A stretch of DNA of 64,000 bases. Source: Bacteroidota bacterium. GTDB taxonomy: Bacteria; Bacteroidota; Bacteroidia; Bacteroidales; JAAUTT01. The number at the start of each line of letters is the position of its first letter. Positions within the stretch are counted from its first letter, which is position 1. Below the pieces are notes generated by a model that saw nothing but the letters and a program-made list of their open reading frames with translations, ran no database searches and was not told the origin of the DNA. Positions 27,132 to 35,807 of this stretch are shown piece after piece. The stretch is taken from the NCBI GenBank assembly GCA_023429135.1, contig JAEYWD010000032.1, forward strand, positions 62,001 through 126,000. The letters run 5' to 3'. Made by a program: the position numbers and the translations under genes.

Positions 27132-27459
27132 AGCATCTGGGAATTTATATCCGGGCCTCAAAATCCGTGAGGTCGGGTGGCTTAGGAGTGGATCCGATAT
27201 CGTAATCCCTCCGTTTATGTTTGTCGCCCGCGATTACCGGCAATATTACGGTGAGGCCATTCTCCAGCATGGTTATGGTCATTATTTGCAGTTCCGGAGA
27301 TATGGAGTCTGGAATTATTATTTCTCCATTGCTCCCAAAAGTATTCTGGCAGCCATCCGAAAGGACGATCTCGATCCGGTTGAGGTCGAAGCCAATTGTT
27401 TAGCCCATGATTATTTCGGAAAAACTTCCCTTATGGGAGGAAAGTTTTTTCCGTTGTGA
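27109..27459 (+). CDS. Small protein with HxxxH motif (HGYGH), metalloprotease-like remnant
   Basis: This 116-residue protein overlaps the end of the response regulator by 23 bp in another frame. Residues 50-60 read EAILQHGYGHYLQ, which resembles the HExxH zinc helix of a small Bacteroidota family (HE[YF]GHYLQ), but the catalytic Glu is Gly. A later VEVEANCLAHDYF would carry the third-ligand Glu. It is therefore probably a short, catalytically dead or altered relative of a zinc peptidase. It is translationally coupled to the regulator and convergent with the next gene (18-bp gap). Confidence 0.6.
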   Translation: MHSPSQGKASGNLYPGLKIREVGWLRSGSDIVIPPFMFVARDYRQYYGEAILQHGYGHYLQFRRYGVWNYYFSIAPKSILAAIRKDDLDPVEVEANCLAHDYFGKTSLMGGKFFPL

Positions 27460-27477
27460 TGTATTTGTCGACTTTAG

Positions 27478-28725
27478 TTATTTCATCGCATCCAGCCACA
27501 CGAGCGACTTAATAGCCCAGGGTAACACACCGCTTCCATGATTGATTCCATCGAGAAGTACAAGTTGAACCTTCGTTTCGTCAACTCCTAAAGCCCTGAA
27601 TTTGGCCACCATGTTTTCCGATTCAAAAACAGGTACTGTTGTATCGCTTTTGCCATGGACAAAAAACAGTTTCCCCTTTACATTCCAGGCATCTACGCTG
27701 TTTTCCTGGAGTTCCTCCCTTAAGTCGAGAAATTTGCTGTCGTTTGCAAAACCCTGGATCATTTCGGCAGTCATAAGCCGCGAAATGGTATCGTTCAGGG
27801 CTGAATTGATACTGCCGAGGTGTTTCTGTCCGTCGAATAGTGCCGGTATTTTGTCGGCATAAGTCTGATTGAAATAAGTGGTCAGCCCGGTATTCATGAG
27901 CCCATTACGCATATGCGACTCGATAAAATAAGGCAGATAGGCTGGTGAATTATAGGTATTGAGCGACAGAATATGTTTGGCAATATCATTAAGATTATAC
28001 GCCCCTGCACCACAGCTTGCCGCCACAGGTTCAAGACCGGTGGTATTATTTTCTTCCAGTGTTTTAAAGGCCGAAAGTGTAGCCCAACCTCCCTGTGAAT
28101 ATCCCAATAACATTAATTTACCATTCGATGTGGCGCCGGTAGGTTTCTCTGCCAGAATTTCCAGGCAGGCTTTTACCAGGTTAATTACCGAGGCATCGCT
28201 GCTTTCGCGGTGATAATAAGGGTGCAGGATGTTATTAGACTCACCGAAGCCAATATAATCGGGAATTGTAACAATGTAGCCCATCCCCGACAGGTTTTCG
28301 AGCAGTGCAAACTGTTCGTTGGTGGTATTCTGGCTGGGAGCCCCGGAGTTTGAAGTATTGGTACCGTTCTGAAAGCTAATAACGGGATAGCTTCCAACCT
28401 TTTTGGGAATACAAACCAGTCCCGATGCAATAACTTCTTTGTTATTCAGCGAGGTTTTGTACTTCACTTTATAAATCTCAACATCCGAAAGATTGGAAAA
28501 ATTAAGTTTTGCAATCTCCGGATAAGCAATGGATATCAATGTAAAAGCACCCTGGATATTCTGTGCAGCTATGGAGCTTATTTTCTGGTAACTAACCAGG
28601 GTTTCGTTTTCTGTTTTTGAAGTATCATCATCCTGATCCTTACACGAATTCAGTGCTAAAGGAATGAGAAACAACAAAACCAGGTGACGTATATTTATAT
28701 GACGATTTTTTATGAATGATTGCAT
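27478..28725 (-). CDS. Alpha/beta hydrolase lipoprotein (secretory-lipase-like)
   Basis: This 415-residue exported hydrolase has a lipoprotein signal (lipobox LNSC near residue 27). The alpha/beta-hydrolase fold shows an oxyanion region VISFQNGTNTSN, then the nucleophile elbow LMLLGYSQGGWAT (catalytic Ser in GYSQG), the acid in VHGKSDTTVP and the His in DGINHGSG. The pattern resembles the secretory lipase/LIP family and other bacterial tri-acyl or polyester esterases. Its start faces the minisatellite-bearing intergenic region. Substrate unknown. Confidence 0.85.
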   Translation of the reverse strand: MQSFIKNRHINIRHLVLLFLIPLALNSCKDQDDDTSKTENETLVSYQKISSIAAQNIQGAFTLISIAYPEIAKLNFSNLSDVEIYKVKYKTSLNNKEVIASGLVCIPKKVGSYPVISFQNGTNTSNSGAPSQNTTNEQFALLENLSGMGYIVTIPDYIGFGESNNILHPYYHRESSDASVINLVKACLEILAEKPTGATSNGKLMLLGYSQGGWATLSAFKTLEENNTTGLEPVAASCGAGAYNLNDIAKHILSLNTYNSPAYLPYFIESHMRNGLMNTGLTTYFNQTYADKIPALFDGQKHLGSINSALNDTISRLMTAEMIQGFANDSKFLDLREELQENSVDAWNVKGKLFFVHGKSDTTVPVFESENMVAKFRALGVDETKVQLVLLDGINHGSGVLPWAIKSLVWLDAMK

Positions 28726-29122
28726 AATTATTAAAATGAGTTAAAAACCATTATCAATGTCCGGTTATCGATGCAAGACCGGAAATGACAATAGAACAAG
28801 AAACGTGCTATAAGGTTAGAAGAAATTGGGAATAAGGTTCTTTTTTTTAGAAAACTTAAGGTTAGTGAAGATCTAAATGAATTAGCGCTGGTCTCAAATC
28901 GATTAGCGAAGCTCTTAATTGGTTTAGCGCTGCTGTTAATTCAATTAGCGCTGCTCTTAATTGGATTAGTGCTGATGTTAATTCAATTAGCGCTAGTCTT
29001 AATCCGATTAGCGCTGAAGTCAATTCAATTAGCGCTGATGTTTAGCTAAAACGAATTAACCTTTTTTAAGAATAGAGATATCTCAAGATGTATTAAATTG
29101 GAATTTTAATAACGATAAACCT
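28726..29122. other. 397-bp divergent intergenic region with repeat fragment and minisatellite
   Basis: This spacer separates the divergent hydrolase (start 28725) and the regulatory-domain protein (start 29123). At 28808-28864 it holds a fragment similar to the nested-palindrome element (ATAAGGTTAGAAGAA...GGGAATAAGGTTCTTTTTTT), then the 21-bp minisatellite at 28880-29047. At 29055-29070 it has AATTAACCTTTTTTAAG, resembling the other end of that element. No gene is seen. Confidence 0.6.
28880..29047. repeat. Minisatellite: eight 21-bp units around TTAGCGCT
   Basis: Eight contiguous units of exactly 21 bp start at 28880, 28901, 28922, 28943, 28964, 28985, 29006 and 29027, with consensus (A/G)ATTAGCGCTGNTNTTAATTC. 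Six of the eight contain the perfect palindrome AGCGCT; unit 2 has AGCGAA and unit 5 AGTGCT. Variation is concentrated at positions 11-14 and 20-22. The plus-strand reading ISAxxNx runs through the array but starts right after a stop and has no ATG, so it is not a gene. Confidence 0.85.
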
Positions 29123-30001
29123 ATGACAAAACTGCTCAGTCTGATAATTTTCTTATCCGTTTTTTCTTACCCCTGTTTTGCTCAGGAACTAAGAATAGAA
29201 GGACAAATTCTCAGTGCGACTGATAGTTTGGCGGTTCCCTATGCAACCCTCGGAATTGATAAAAAGAATTACGGCACCGTAGCAAACGAGAATGGTGTTT
29301 ATAAATACAGTCTCAGCAAAGAATTACTGAACGATACCCTCATATTTAGCTGTGTTGGTTACTATCCTCAGAAATTATGTGTGAAGGAACTTCCCGGAAG
29401 TTTTTGGAAGGTATACCTCAAACCCAAAGTAATTCTAATGAATGAAGTAGTTGTGAAACCCACATCGGATTGTAAAACATTACAATTGGGAAAAGCTAAT
29501 CATGCCGGATTGGGAGGTTTCAGTTATTATTCAGCCAAAGAAAAGCATTTCGATGATAAGTTAGGAAGAGAGCATGGAGCAATAATTAATCTGAACCCGG
29601 ATAAAATTTATAATATTCAGGATATTAATGTGTATGTAGTGGGTAATCAGTTCAGGAAGGTACTTTTCAGGATTTGCTTTTACAAAGTAACAAATGGTAA
29701 AGTTGGTTATGAAAATATTCTTCCCAGAGACGTTCATTGGGAAATTGTGAATACCAACATGGGATGGAATAAACTCGATTTAAAGGATTATCATTTAATT
29801 CTCTCTGATTTGGAAGAGATCGTTGTCTCACTTCAATGGATTAGTAGTGAACCGATGGATAAAACAAGTAAATTCTTTGATGTAAAGGCTTCAAATTCGG
29901 TAAGCAAAAATGCTGTGTTCCGGGATAAGAGCACTAGCGAATGGAGAATTAACAATGGTAACCCCAGCATTTTTCTTTCTGCCCGTTGTTGCAGCAAATA
30001 G
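29123..30001 (+). CDS. Exported protein with carboxypeptidase-D-like regulatory domain
   Basis: This 292-residue protein has a signal peptide ending near PCFAQ and an N-terminal carboxypeptidase-regulatory-like beta domain (about 22-100: IEGQILSATDSLAVPYATLGI...GTVANENGVYKYSL...LIFSCVGYYP). The remaining 180 residues (PTSDCKTLQLGKANH...) are not recognised, but the arrangement resembles a Bacteroidota family of periplasmic proteins of unknown function. Its promoter region includes the 21-bp minisatellite, ending 75 bp before the ATG. Confidence 0.75.
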   Translation: MTKLLSLIIFLSVFSYPCFAQELRIEGQILSATDSLAVPYATLGIDKKNYGTVANENGVYKYSLSKELLNDTLIFSCVGYYPQKLCVKELPGSFWKVYLKPKVILMNEVVVKPTSDCKTLQLGKANHAGLGGFSYYSAKEKHFDDKLGREHGAIINLNPDKIYNIQDINVYVVGNQFRKVLFRICFYKVTNGKVGYENILPRDVHWEIVNTNMGWNKLDLKDYHLILSDLEEIVVSLQWISSEPMDKTSKFFDVKASNSVSKNAVFRDKSTSEWRINNGNPSIFLSARCCSK

Positions 30002-30036
30002 AATATAAACAATAGAAGATTTGCGTGGAAAGTCGA

Positions 30037-30067
30037 AACCTTTCAGGTTTTCAAAACCTGAAAGGTT
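30037..30067. terminator. Perfect 15-bp inverted repeat between convergent genes
   Basis: AACCTTTCAGGTTTT, one C, then AAAACCTGAAAGGTT. The stem flanks are A/T rich, and the element lies between the stop codons of genes ending at 30001 (plus) and 30085 (minus). It would work as a bidirectional intrinsic terminator. Its near-zero loop also fits a short palindromic repeat. Confidence 0.6.
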
Positions 30068-30084
30068 AAATATTAGCAACGAAT

Positions 30085-30561
30085 TTAAACTGTCAGCGCC
30101 TGCGATTCCACTTTCTGATCGCTGCCAGCCATCTGTTTAGCCCATTCTTCGTTAAAGCTAATCATCCAGTTTATATTAAACCTGTCGGTACACATACCAA
30201 AGTAGTCGCCCCAAAAGGTTTGATTCATGGGCATGCTTGGGGTGCCACCGCTGGACAATTCCCGGAATAACCTGTCGGCATCTTCCTTAGTATCGGTCGA
30301 TATGGATAGCCCGATATTATTACCATAATTGACTAGGTTTTCCCAATTGTCGCTGCCCATCAAAATAGTTTCTTTACTAATGGGGAGCGAAATGTGCATA
30401 ATTTTGTTTTTATCCGCCTCCGATAAGGTCTTGCCTTCCTCCTGTGGCATTTCCGAGAACCGGCCTAGATAGGTAAATTCGCCACCGAATACTGATTTGT
30501 AAAAGTTGAAAGCTTCTTCACAATTACCAGGAAAGGTCAAATAGGGATTTAATGTTCTCAT
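30085..30561 (-). CDS. VOC-superfamily PhnB-like protein
   Basis: This 158-residue protein (ATG at 30561; the longer frame to 30603 is unlikely) begins MRTLNPYLTFPGNCEEAFNFYKSVFGGE, the typical start of the PhnB/glyoxalase-like (VOC) family called 3-demethylubiquinone-9 3-methyltransferase-like in databases. Further conserved parts are KIMHISLPISKETILMGSD and the C-terminal WGDYFGMCTDRFNINWMI. The enzymatic role is generally unknown for this family. Confidence 0.88.
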   Translation of the reverse strand: MRTLNPYLTFPGNCEEAFNFYKSVFGGEFTYLGRFSEMPQEEGKTLSEADKNKIMHISLPISKETILMGSDNWENLVNYGNNIGLSISTDTKEDADRLFRELSSGGTPSMPMNQTFWGDYFGMCTDRFNINWMISFNEEWAKQMAGSDQKVESQALTV

Positions 30562-30814
30562 AGAATAAGGTGTTTGGTTTAACATGAAAACTTGAACAGG
30601 CAAAGAGATTGTTTGTTTTCAGTTTCTGCTTCTTTTTGATCGTTAGTTTTCCCGCCGGAGGAGAAAGTTCTGGGATTATTTGCATCTGCTGATTGTTATT
30701 TATTGGAGTGCTGTTTTCTTTTTCGTTTAAGCACTCAACTTTGGTTACAATTAGGTGTTCATTCAGGATATAATCATTACATGTATTTACAAACAATTAA
30801 AATTAACCTTAACA

Positions 30815-31975
30815 ATGCTAAAGAAAACTCCTTATACAATTAATGTTTCTCAGGAGATTTTAGATGATCTTCGGGAACGTCTGCAGGAAACAAGATGGCC
30901 AACAGGTTATACGGAGGTTGGTTGGAGCTATGGGGCCAATATGGATTATATGAAAGCCTTGATAAATCATTGGCTTAATAAATACGACTGGCGAAAAAAT
31001 GAAGCAGAACTCAATAAATTCAGCCAATTTAAGGCAGAGATTGATGGAATCGGCGTTCATTTTATTCATGAGAAAGGAAAAGGTCCCAATCCGACTCCGA
31101 TTATCCTTACACATGGCTGGCCCGATAGCTTTTACCGGTTTCACAAAGTAATTCCTATGCTTACCGATCCCGTAAAGTTTGGAGGGAATGCAGAAGATGC
31201 CTTTGATGTTATTGTTCCTTCCATCCCCGGATTTGGATTTTCCGACCATAAAGCGATGAACTCGGAAGCAGTGGCCGACTTATGGTTCAGGTTGATGCAA
31301 GGTTTGGGATACGAAAAATTTGCTGCTGCTGGTGGCGATGCAGGCAGTATCATTACCAAATATCTTGCATTTAAATACCCCGAATCCATATCTGGTATTC
31401 ATCTTACAGATGTTGGGTACCCTGATTTTATGAATTTACCGTCCGACCTTTCGGCAGAGGAACAGAAGTTTGTTGAGTTCTTAGGATTCTGGTGGCAAAC
31501 AGAGGGAGCTTTTAATATGATCCAGTCCTCCAAACCTCAAACACTTGGCTATGTGCTTAACAATTCCCCAATGGGTTTAGCTGCATGGACAACGGTTTTA
31601 CTGGGTGGCAAAGAGCCTTTTGGGTGGCGTTTTGATCCGGATGAGCAACTTACCAATATTATGATTTATTGGGTTTCTCAATCTGTCAATTCATCACTGT
31701 TGTATTATTTAACCGAAGCGCAGTCCAAATCGCCAATCGGGCAGGGACAGCGCGTTGAAATCCCAACAGCCGTGTTACATTGTACTGAAGATGCTCCTCT
31801 GCCTATTGAGTGGGCAAAGCGGAATGTAAATTTGTTACAGTATAATGAAATGAATGCCGGGCATTTTGCTGCCTGGGAGAATCCTGCCGGCTATACAGAT
31901 GATTTAAGAAGTTTCTTCAGAAAATTAGCCCAAAGTCAAAACCGAGGTGTGTTGGAAAATGCTTTTAATCAATAA
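30815..31975 (+). CDS. Epoxide hydrolase family protein (EHN domain), paralogue 1
   Basis: This 386-residue protein is called from the ATG at 30815; the frame from 30755 adds a spurious leader. It starts with the epoxide-hydrolase N-terminal domain (about 8-110, containing RLQETRWP) and continues as an alpha/beta hydrolase: oxyanion HGWPDSF (100-106), nucleophile Asp175 in AAGGDAGSII, and catalytic His in NAGHFAAWE. Nucleophilic Asp rather than Ser fits an epoxide or haloalkane-type hydrolase. There is no signal peptide, so it is cytoplasmic. A paralogue follows after 24 bp. Confidence 0.88.
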   Translation: MLKKTPYTINVSQEILDDLRERLQETRWPTGYTEVGWSYGANMDYMKALINHWLNKYDWRKNEAELNKFSQFKAEIDGIGVHFIHEKGKGPNPTPIILTHGWPDSFYRFHKVIPMLTDPVKFGGNAEDAFDVIVPSIPGFGFSDHKAMNSEAVADLWFRLMQGLGYEKFAAAGGDAGSIITKYLAFKYPESISGIHLTDVGYPDFMNLPSDLSAEEQKFVEFLGFWWQTEGAFNMIQSSKPQTLGYVLNNSPMGLAAWTTVLLGGKEPFGWRFDPDEQLTNIMIYWVSQSVNSSLLYYLTEAQSKSPIGQGQRVEIPTAVLHCTEDAPLPIEWAKRNVNLLQYNEMNAGHFAAWENPAGYTDDLRSFFRKLAQSQNRGVLENAFNQ

Positions 31976-31999
31976 TCAATTGCCAAAATTACATGAACA

Positions 32000-33148
32000 A
32001 TGAAAATGGAACCATATAAAATTATTGTGGATCAATCCGTATTGGATGATCTTAGCAAACGCCTCAAAAGAACCCGCTGGACCAACCAGGAAGACAGTAT
32101 TGGTTGGGATCACGGTACCAACCTTGCGTATCTGAAAGAATTTACCAGTTATTGGTTAAATAATTACAACTGGCGCTCTGAAGAGGCGAGACTGAACAGT
32201 TTTTCATGGTATACGGCAGATGTCAGTGGTCAAAATGTAAAATTCATTTACGAGAAAGGCAAAGGTCTCAATTCCTTACCCATTTTACTTTTACATGGCT
32301 GGCCCGACTCGGTAATGCGTTACGTAAAACTAATCCCCATGCTTACCGATCCTAAAAAATTCGGTTTTAGCGCTGACCAATCTTTTGATGTTGTAGTTCC
32401 TTCGTTTATAGGTGGATTTTCGGAAACATCCAAGCCTCCAAGCGACCACGAAATAGGAGACATGGCAGAAACCTGCTGGCAATTGATGACTCAGGTACTG
32501 GGTTATGATAAATTCATTGCTGGTGGCGGTGACGGTGGTAGTCCAATTGCGCAGTGCATAGGAGTAAGTCATCCCGAATCCATTTTAGGATTGCACCTTA
32601 CAGATATTGGCTGGCATACCAGCATGCGTGATAAATCCGATCTAAATGAGAATGAAATTCAGTATTTGCAAAGTCTTGAATACATGGGGTTTTCCGAAGG
32701 GGCATATGCCATGGTTCAAGGATCTATACCCCAGACGCTGGGTTTGGGATTGAATGATTCCCCTGTAGGAATGGCTGCATGGATAATTGAGAAATTCAGA
32801 AGTTGGAGCGATTGCAATGGCAACATCGAAAGTATTTATACCAAAGATGAACTCATTACCAACATTATGCTCTACTGGCTTAAGAATTCTGTTAAATCGT
32901 TCAGTTATAAGGAAGAGTTTATAAATATGTCCTTAAAGCCCGACCAGGAAGTTAATGTTCCTGTAGCGCTGGCTTTTCCTCCGAATGATCTTGGCAAGGA
33001 TATTACACCCCGCGAATTTGCCGAGAGAAACCTGAAAGATATTCGTCAATGGAATGTTTTGGAAAAAGGAGGGCATTTTGTTGCCATGGAATATCCCGAA
33101 CTTCTGGCTTCCGATATACTCTCCTTTTCGAAGGAGGTTGTTATGTGA
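32000..33148 (+). CDS. Epoxide hydrolase family protein (EHN domain), paralogue 2
   Basis: This 382-residue protein is clearly paralogous to the preceding gene. It has the same EHN N-terminus (about 5-105, RLKRTRW...GWDHG), HGWPDSV (99-105), nucleophile Asp178 in AGGGDGGSPIA, and His in KGGHFVAMEYPE. Identity to paralogue 1 is moderate, so this is an old tandem duplication. The two presumably differ in substrate. No signal peptide. It is followed by a terminator and a convergent gene. Confidence 0.87.
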   Translation: MKMEPYKIIVDQSVLDDLSKRLKRTRWTNQEDSIGWDHGTNLAYLKEFTSYWLNNYNWRSEEARLNSFSWYTADVSGQNVKFIYEKGKGLNSLPILLLHGWPDSVMRYVKLIPMLTDPKKFGFSADQSFDVVVPSFIGGFSETSKPPSDHEIGDMAETCWQLMTQVLGYDKFIAGGGDGGSPIAQCIGVSHPESILGLHLTDIGWHTSMRDKSDLNENEIQYLQSLEYMGFSEGAYAMVQGSIPQTLGLGLNDSPVGMAAWIIEKFRSWSDCNGNIESIYTKDELITNIMLYWLKNSVKSFSYKEEFINMSLKPDQEVNVPVALAFPPNDLGKDITPREFAERNLKDIRQWNVLEKGGHFVAMEYPELLASDILSFSKEVVM

Positions 33149-33164
33149 TTTGAATCATGATCTT

Positions 33165-33199
33165 AAAACGGTCAATTACTTTTGGTGATTGGCCGTTTT
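33165..33199. terminator. Intrinsic terminator between convergent genes
   Basis: AAAACGGTCAATTAC, loop TTTTG, then GTGATTGGCCGTTTT: 13 of 15 positions pair, and T-rich sequence follows on the plus strand. It lies between the stops at 33148 (plus) and 33243 (minus). Confidence 0.65.
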
Positions 33200-33242
33200 G
33201 CTTTTGAGTTTTCTGTTTAAGTAGATTACTGGTAGGCTTTGA

Positions 33243-34034
33243 TTATTTAAAAAGTTGTTCAATTGTTTTTGGATTACCGGCCATCACCGGATAATTTTGG
33301 GTAAGGCCACTTTCACTCAGGTCAAAAATTAGTTCATCGCCGGTTAAATGCTTCAATTTTCCGCCGGCTTCTTTAATAATAATCCAGGGAGCCGCAATGT
33401 CCCATATTTTGGTAAACATATTAACGGTAGCGCCCAGTTTTCCCTCGGTAAGTAAAGTCCAATCCACAAGAGAATTTGTGCTGCGAATATTTCGGGTGTT
33501 TTTGATGAGCCAGTGGTAACAATTGAGGCCGAATTCCAGATATTCTGCATTATCGGTATAATCAATCCCAAAAGCTACCAAGGAATTTTTGAGTTTACTT
33601 TCGGGAATTGCAAGTTTTTCGCTGTTGACAAATGCTCCTTTACCTTCTTCTGCAAAGTAAAGCAAATCCTCCATAGGTAAATAGGCGCCTCCCATTATGG
33701 GGGTATTTCCCCGAAAAACGGCAATCAGCACTCCAAACCAGGGTATGCCGGCGGCAAAGTTCGAAGTTCCGTCAAGCGGATCAACCACCCAGGTGAAGTT
33801 CGAATGCTTGTCAACAAAACCATTTTCCTCGGTGAGAATATTGTGGTCAGGAAAAGCTTCCGCAACAGTATCGATTATAATGCTATCGCATTGCAGGTCC
33901 ACATCGGTAACAATACTGCTTATAGATTCCTTTACTTTATAATTTACAGCTTTTTGAAAGTTACCTCTTTGTATTTGTCCTGCCAAACGGATGGCTTTTA
34001 TCAGGACCTCTTTAATAGTGGCATTTGTTTCCAA
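33243..34034 (-). CDS. Inositol monophosphatase family protein
   Basis: This 263-residue magnesium-dependent phosphatase of the IMPase/CysQ fold carries the metal-site residues of the family: NILTEENGF (Glu-Glu), the signature WVVDPLDGTSNFAAG, and the C-terminal motif WDIAAPWIIIKEAGG. Substrates in the family include inositol phosphate, PAP and fructose bisphosphate; the sequence alone does not decide. Its start is 48 bp from the end of the next minus-strand gene. Confidence 0.92.
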   Translation of the reverse strand: METNATIKEVLIKAIRLAGQIQRGNFQKAVNYKVKESISSIVTDVDLQCDSIIIDTVAEAFPDHNILTEENGFVDKHSNFTWVVDPLDGTSNFAAGIPWFGVLIAVFRGNTPIMGGAYLPMEDLLYFAEEGKGAFVNSEKLAIPESKLKNSLVAFGIDYTDNAEYLEFGLNCYHWLIKNTRNIRSTNSLVDWTLLTEGKLGATVNMFTKIWDIAAPWIIIKEAGGKLKHLTGDELIFDLSESGLTQNYPVMAGNPKTIEQLFK

Positions 34035-34081
34035 ATGGCAGTTTTAAGCTTGATTTGCTGAACAAATTAAAGGCGCTTCAT

Positions 34082-34468
34082 TCAAATATCAAAACCAGGG
34101 TCGTCTTTTAACCAGTTATAAGCTGCTTCTGTGGTCGAGAAAACATTCATGGTGTACGACTCGTGGTTCAGGCGCGCTTTTAAAATCAGAGCAAAGGCAG
34201 TATATGCAGGATTGTCCATAACCAAAGCATGCCTTATGCGGGTAAACCTGGATGTCGCTGTATTTAATCCTTCCGACATATCGCTGATAACTCTCACATC
34301 AGGATGGGTTATTAATTCACGCATATCTTCAAGTATTTTAAGCTTTCCAGGCAGTTGGGAATCGTTTGTAAGTTTATGGAGACCAGTGATGTAATTTGGA
34401 AAATCTATTACTCCTATAGCCTTAACGTGCAGAATTTTTTCGCGGTTATCGAAATTGAAATCAAACAT
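34082..34468 (-). CDS. Hypothetical protein, possibly SpoIIAA/STAS-like
   Basis: This 128-residue soluble protein (MFDFNFDNREKILHVKAIGVIDFPNY...) has alternating beta/alpha character and the segment GKLKILEDMRELITHPDVRVI, which recalls Bacteroidota SpoIIAA/STAS-like proteins. There is no phosphorylatable Ser motif. It lies upstream of the inositol-phosphatase-family gene in the same direction. Assignment is tentative. Confidence 0.6.
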   Translation of the reverse strand: MFDFNFDNREKILHVKAIGVIDFPNYITGLHKLTNDSQLPGKLKILEDMRELITHPDVRVISDMSEGLNTATSRFTRIRHALVMDNPAYTAFALILKARLNHESYTMNVFSTTEAAYNWLKDDPGFDI

Positions 34469-34600
34469 ATAACGTTTAATAGGTTGTTAAGTTAATTGGT
34501 ATTGCCGAAGATAGTAAATTGTCAGGTTATGCCTATATATGGTTAGGGTTTTAATTTACATTTAATTTCTTGAGGGTTGTAGTTGCAACAATTTCAAAAC

Positions 34601-34675
34601 GAGACTGTGTGAAAGTGCCGGACAATGAGGTTTCGACAGGCTCAACCTCCGGTTATTGACAAATTTCACAGCCTC
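34601..34675. repeat. Nested hairpin repeat downstream of the GH105-type gene
   Basis: The outer arms are GAGACTGTGTGAAA and TTTCACAGCCTC, and the inner arms GAGGTT and AACCTC around TCGACAGGCTC. It ends five bases past the stop of the minus-strand GH105-type gene and may terminate it. Confidence 0.5.
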
Positions 34676-34679
34676 ATTA

Positions 34680-35807
34680 CTATCTTAACAATGCTGTTGC
34701 ACACCACAAAAGGGGAGCCTGCCCGTGCAGATCGCCTGTAATACGTTTGCGTTGCATGTAATGGTCCCTGTCGTTTTTAATATTGGTGCCTTCGCAAACT
34801 TCAGTAAGTTCATCGTCGACATTAATATAAGTGGTTAATGCCAGCCACCCTTTTCTTGCAGCGGAACCGTATATTTTTTTATCGAGCCAGCCGTTTTTCA
34901 CTCCTGTTATAAAAGCATAGGTAAACATGGCGGTGCCCGAGGTTTCTTTCCAGGCTTCCGGGTCGTCAATGATCTGACGCCACATACCATCCGGTTCCTG
35001 GAATTTGAGAAGAGCAGCCATCATTTTATGATAACCGTCCATAATGCGCGTGCGGTTAGGATTATCTTCAGGTAAAATGCGGAGAATTTCGGCCATGCCC
35101 ACTGCCATCCATCCATTGCCGCGTCCCCAACTGTAATGTGCTTCGGGGGAGTGATAAAATAAACCATTCTCAAGCTGAATCTGATCCAGATAAAGCACCA
35201 TTTCTTTGGCTGCCCGGTCAATGTATTTTTTGTCGCCGGAGGCTCGATAAGCTTGCGCCTGAACGGCTGTAATCATAAACATATCGTCGATCCAGATACG
35301 TGTTTGCCATGAATAACCTTGGTCGTCCCAGGCTTTTTCTTCGGGTTTTGCATTTTCGGGTAAAGTCCATTGCGTATCGGCATATTTAAGCCCAAGATCC
35401 AGATACTTTTTTTGTTTTGTTTTGAGATATAATTCAAGCGGTACAGCGCCGAACACATTGTTGTCTACATGATTTGGCTTGGGTTGCAGATGCTTCTCAT
35501 TGTCGAAAAGTGGAGTAAAACGGTTTTCGAAGCGGCTGAAAAGTTCGTTGTTTTTGGTAACATTTGCAAACCACATACCGCCCAGCCAGGTACAAACATC
35601 GGGATAAGTAATTTGAGTCGGGGGAGTGGATGGACGTGTATTTCCGTAACGTGAATGTGCTGTTTTAAGGAACTTTTCGGCAATTCGTGTTCCTATTTCT
35701 TTAGGCGACTTCCCGGCAGGCCATGATTTTAGGCTATAATCATCAGGTTGGGCATACAGTCCAATGGGTAAACAGCTTAATAAAAGAAATGAAAAAAAAT
35801 TTTTCAT
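34680..35807 (-). CDS. Exported GH105/GH88-type unsaturated glucuronyl/rhamnogalacturonyl hydrolase
   Basis: This 375-residue enzyme is called from the ATG at 35807, which gives a clean signal peptide (MKNFFSFLLLSCLPIGLYAQ). The (alpha/alpha)6 fold shows YPDVCTWLGGMWFANV, WDDQGYSWQTRIWIDDMFM with the catalytic Asp region, the GRGNGWMAVGMAEIL motif and a C-terminal CEGT...DRDHYMQR...GDLHGQAP. The family removes unsaturated uronic acid from products of polysaccharide lyases. It is separate from the arabinoxylan region but also serves plant polysaccharide use. Confidence 0.88.
   Translation of the reverse strand: MKNFFSFLLLSCLPIGLYAQPDDYSLKSWPAGKSPKEIGTRIAEKFLKTAHSRYGNTRPSTPPTQITYPDVCTWLGGMWFANVTKNNELFSRFENRFTPLFDNEKHLQPKPNHVDNNVFGAVPLELYLKTKQKKYLDLGLKYADTQWTLPENAKPEEKAWDDQGYSWQTRIWIDDMFMITAVQAQAYRASGDKKYIDRAAKEMVLYLDQIQLENGLFYHSPEAHYSWGRGNGWMAVGMAEILRILPEDNPNRTRIMDGYHKMMAALLKFQEPDGMWRQIIDDPEAWKETSGTAMFTYAFITGVKNGWLDKKIYGSAARKGWLALTTYINVDDELTEVCEGTNIKNDRDHYMQRKRITGDLHGQAPLLWCATALLR

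Noticed and set aside
28880..29047. Plus-strand open frame ISAxxNx through the minisatellite, resembling heptad repeats
   Set aside because: The frame starts directly after TGA, has no ATG/GTG/TTG start and ends at TAG in the last unit; it is more simply a DNA repeat.
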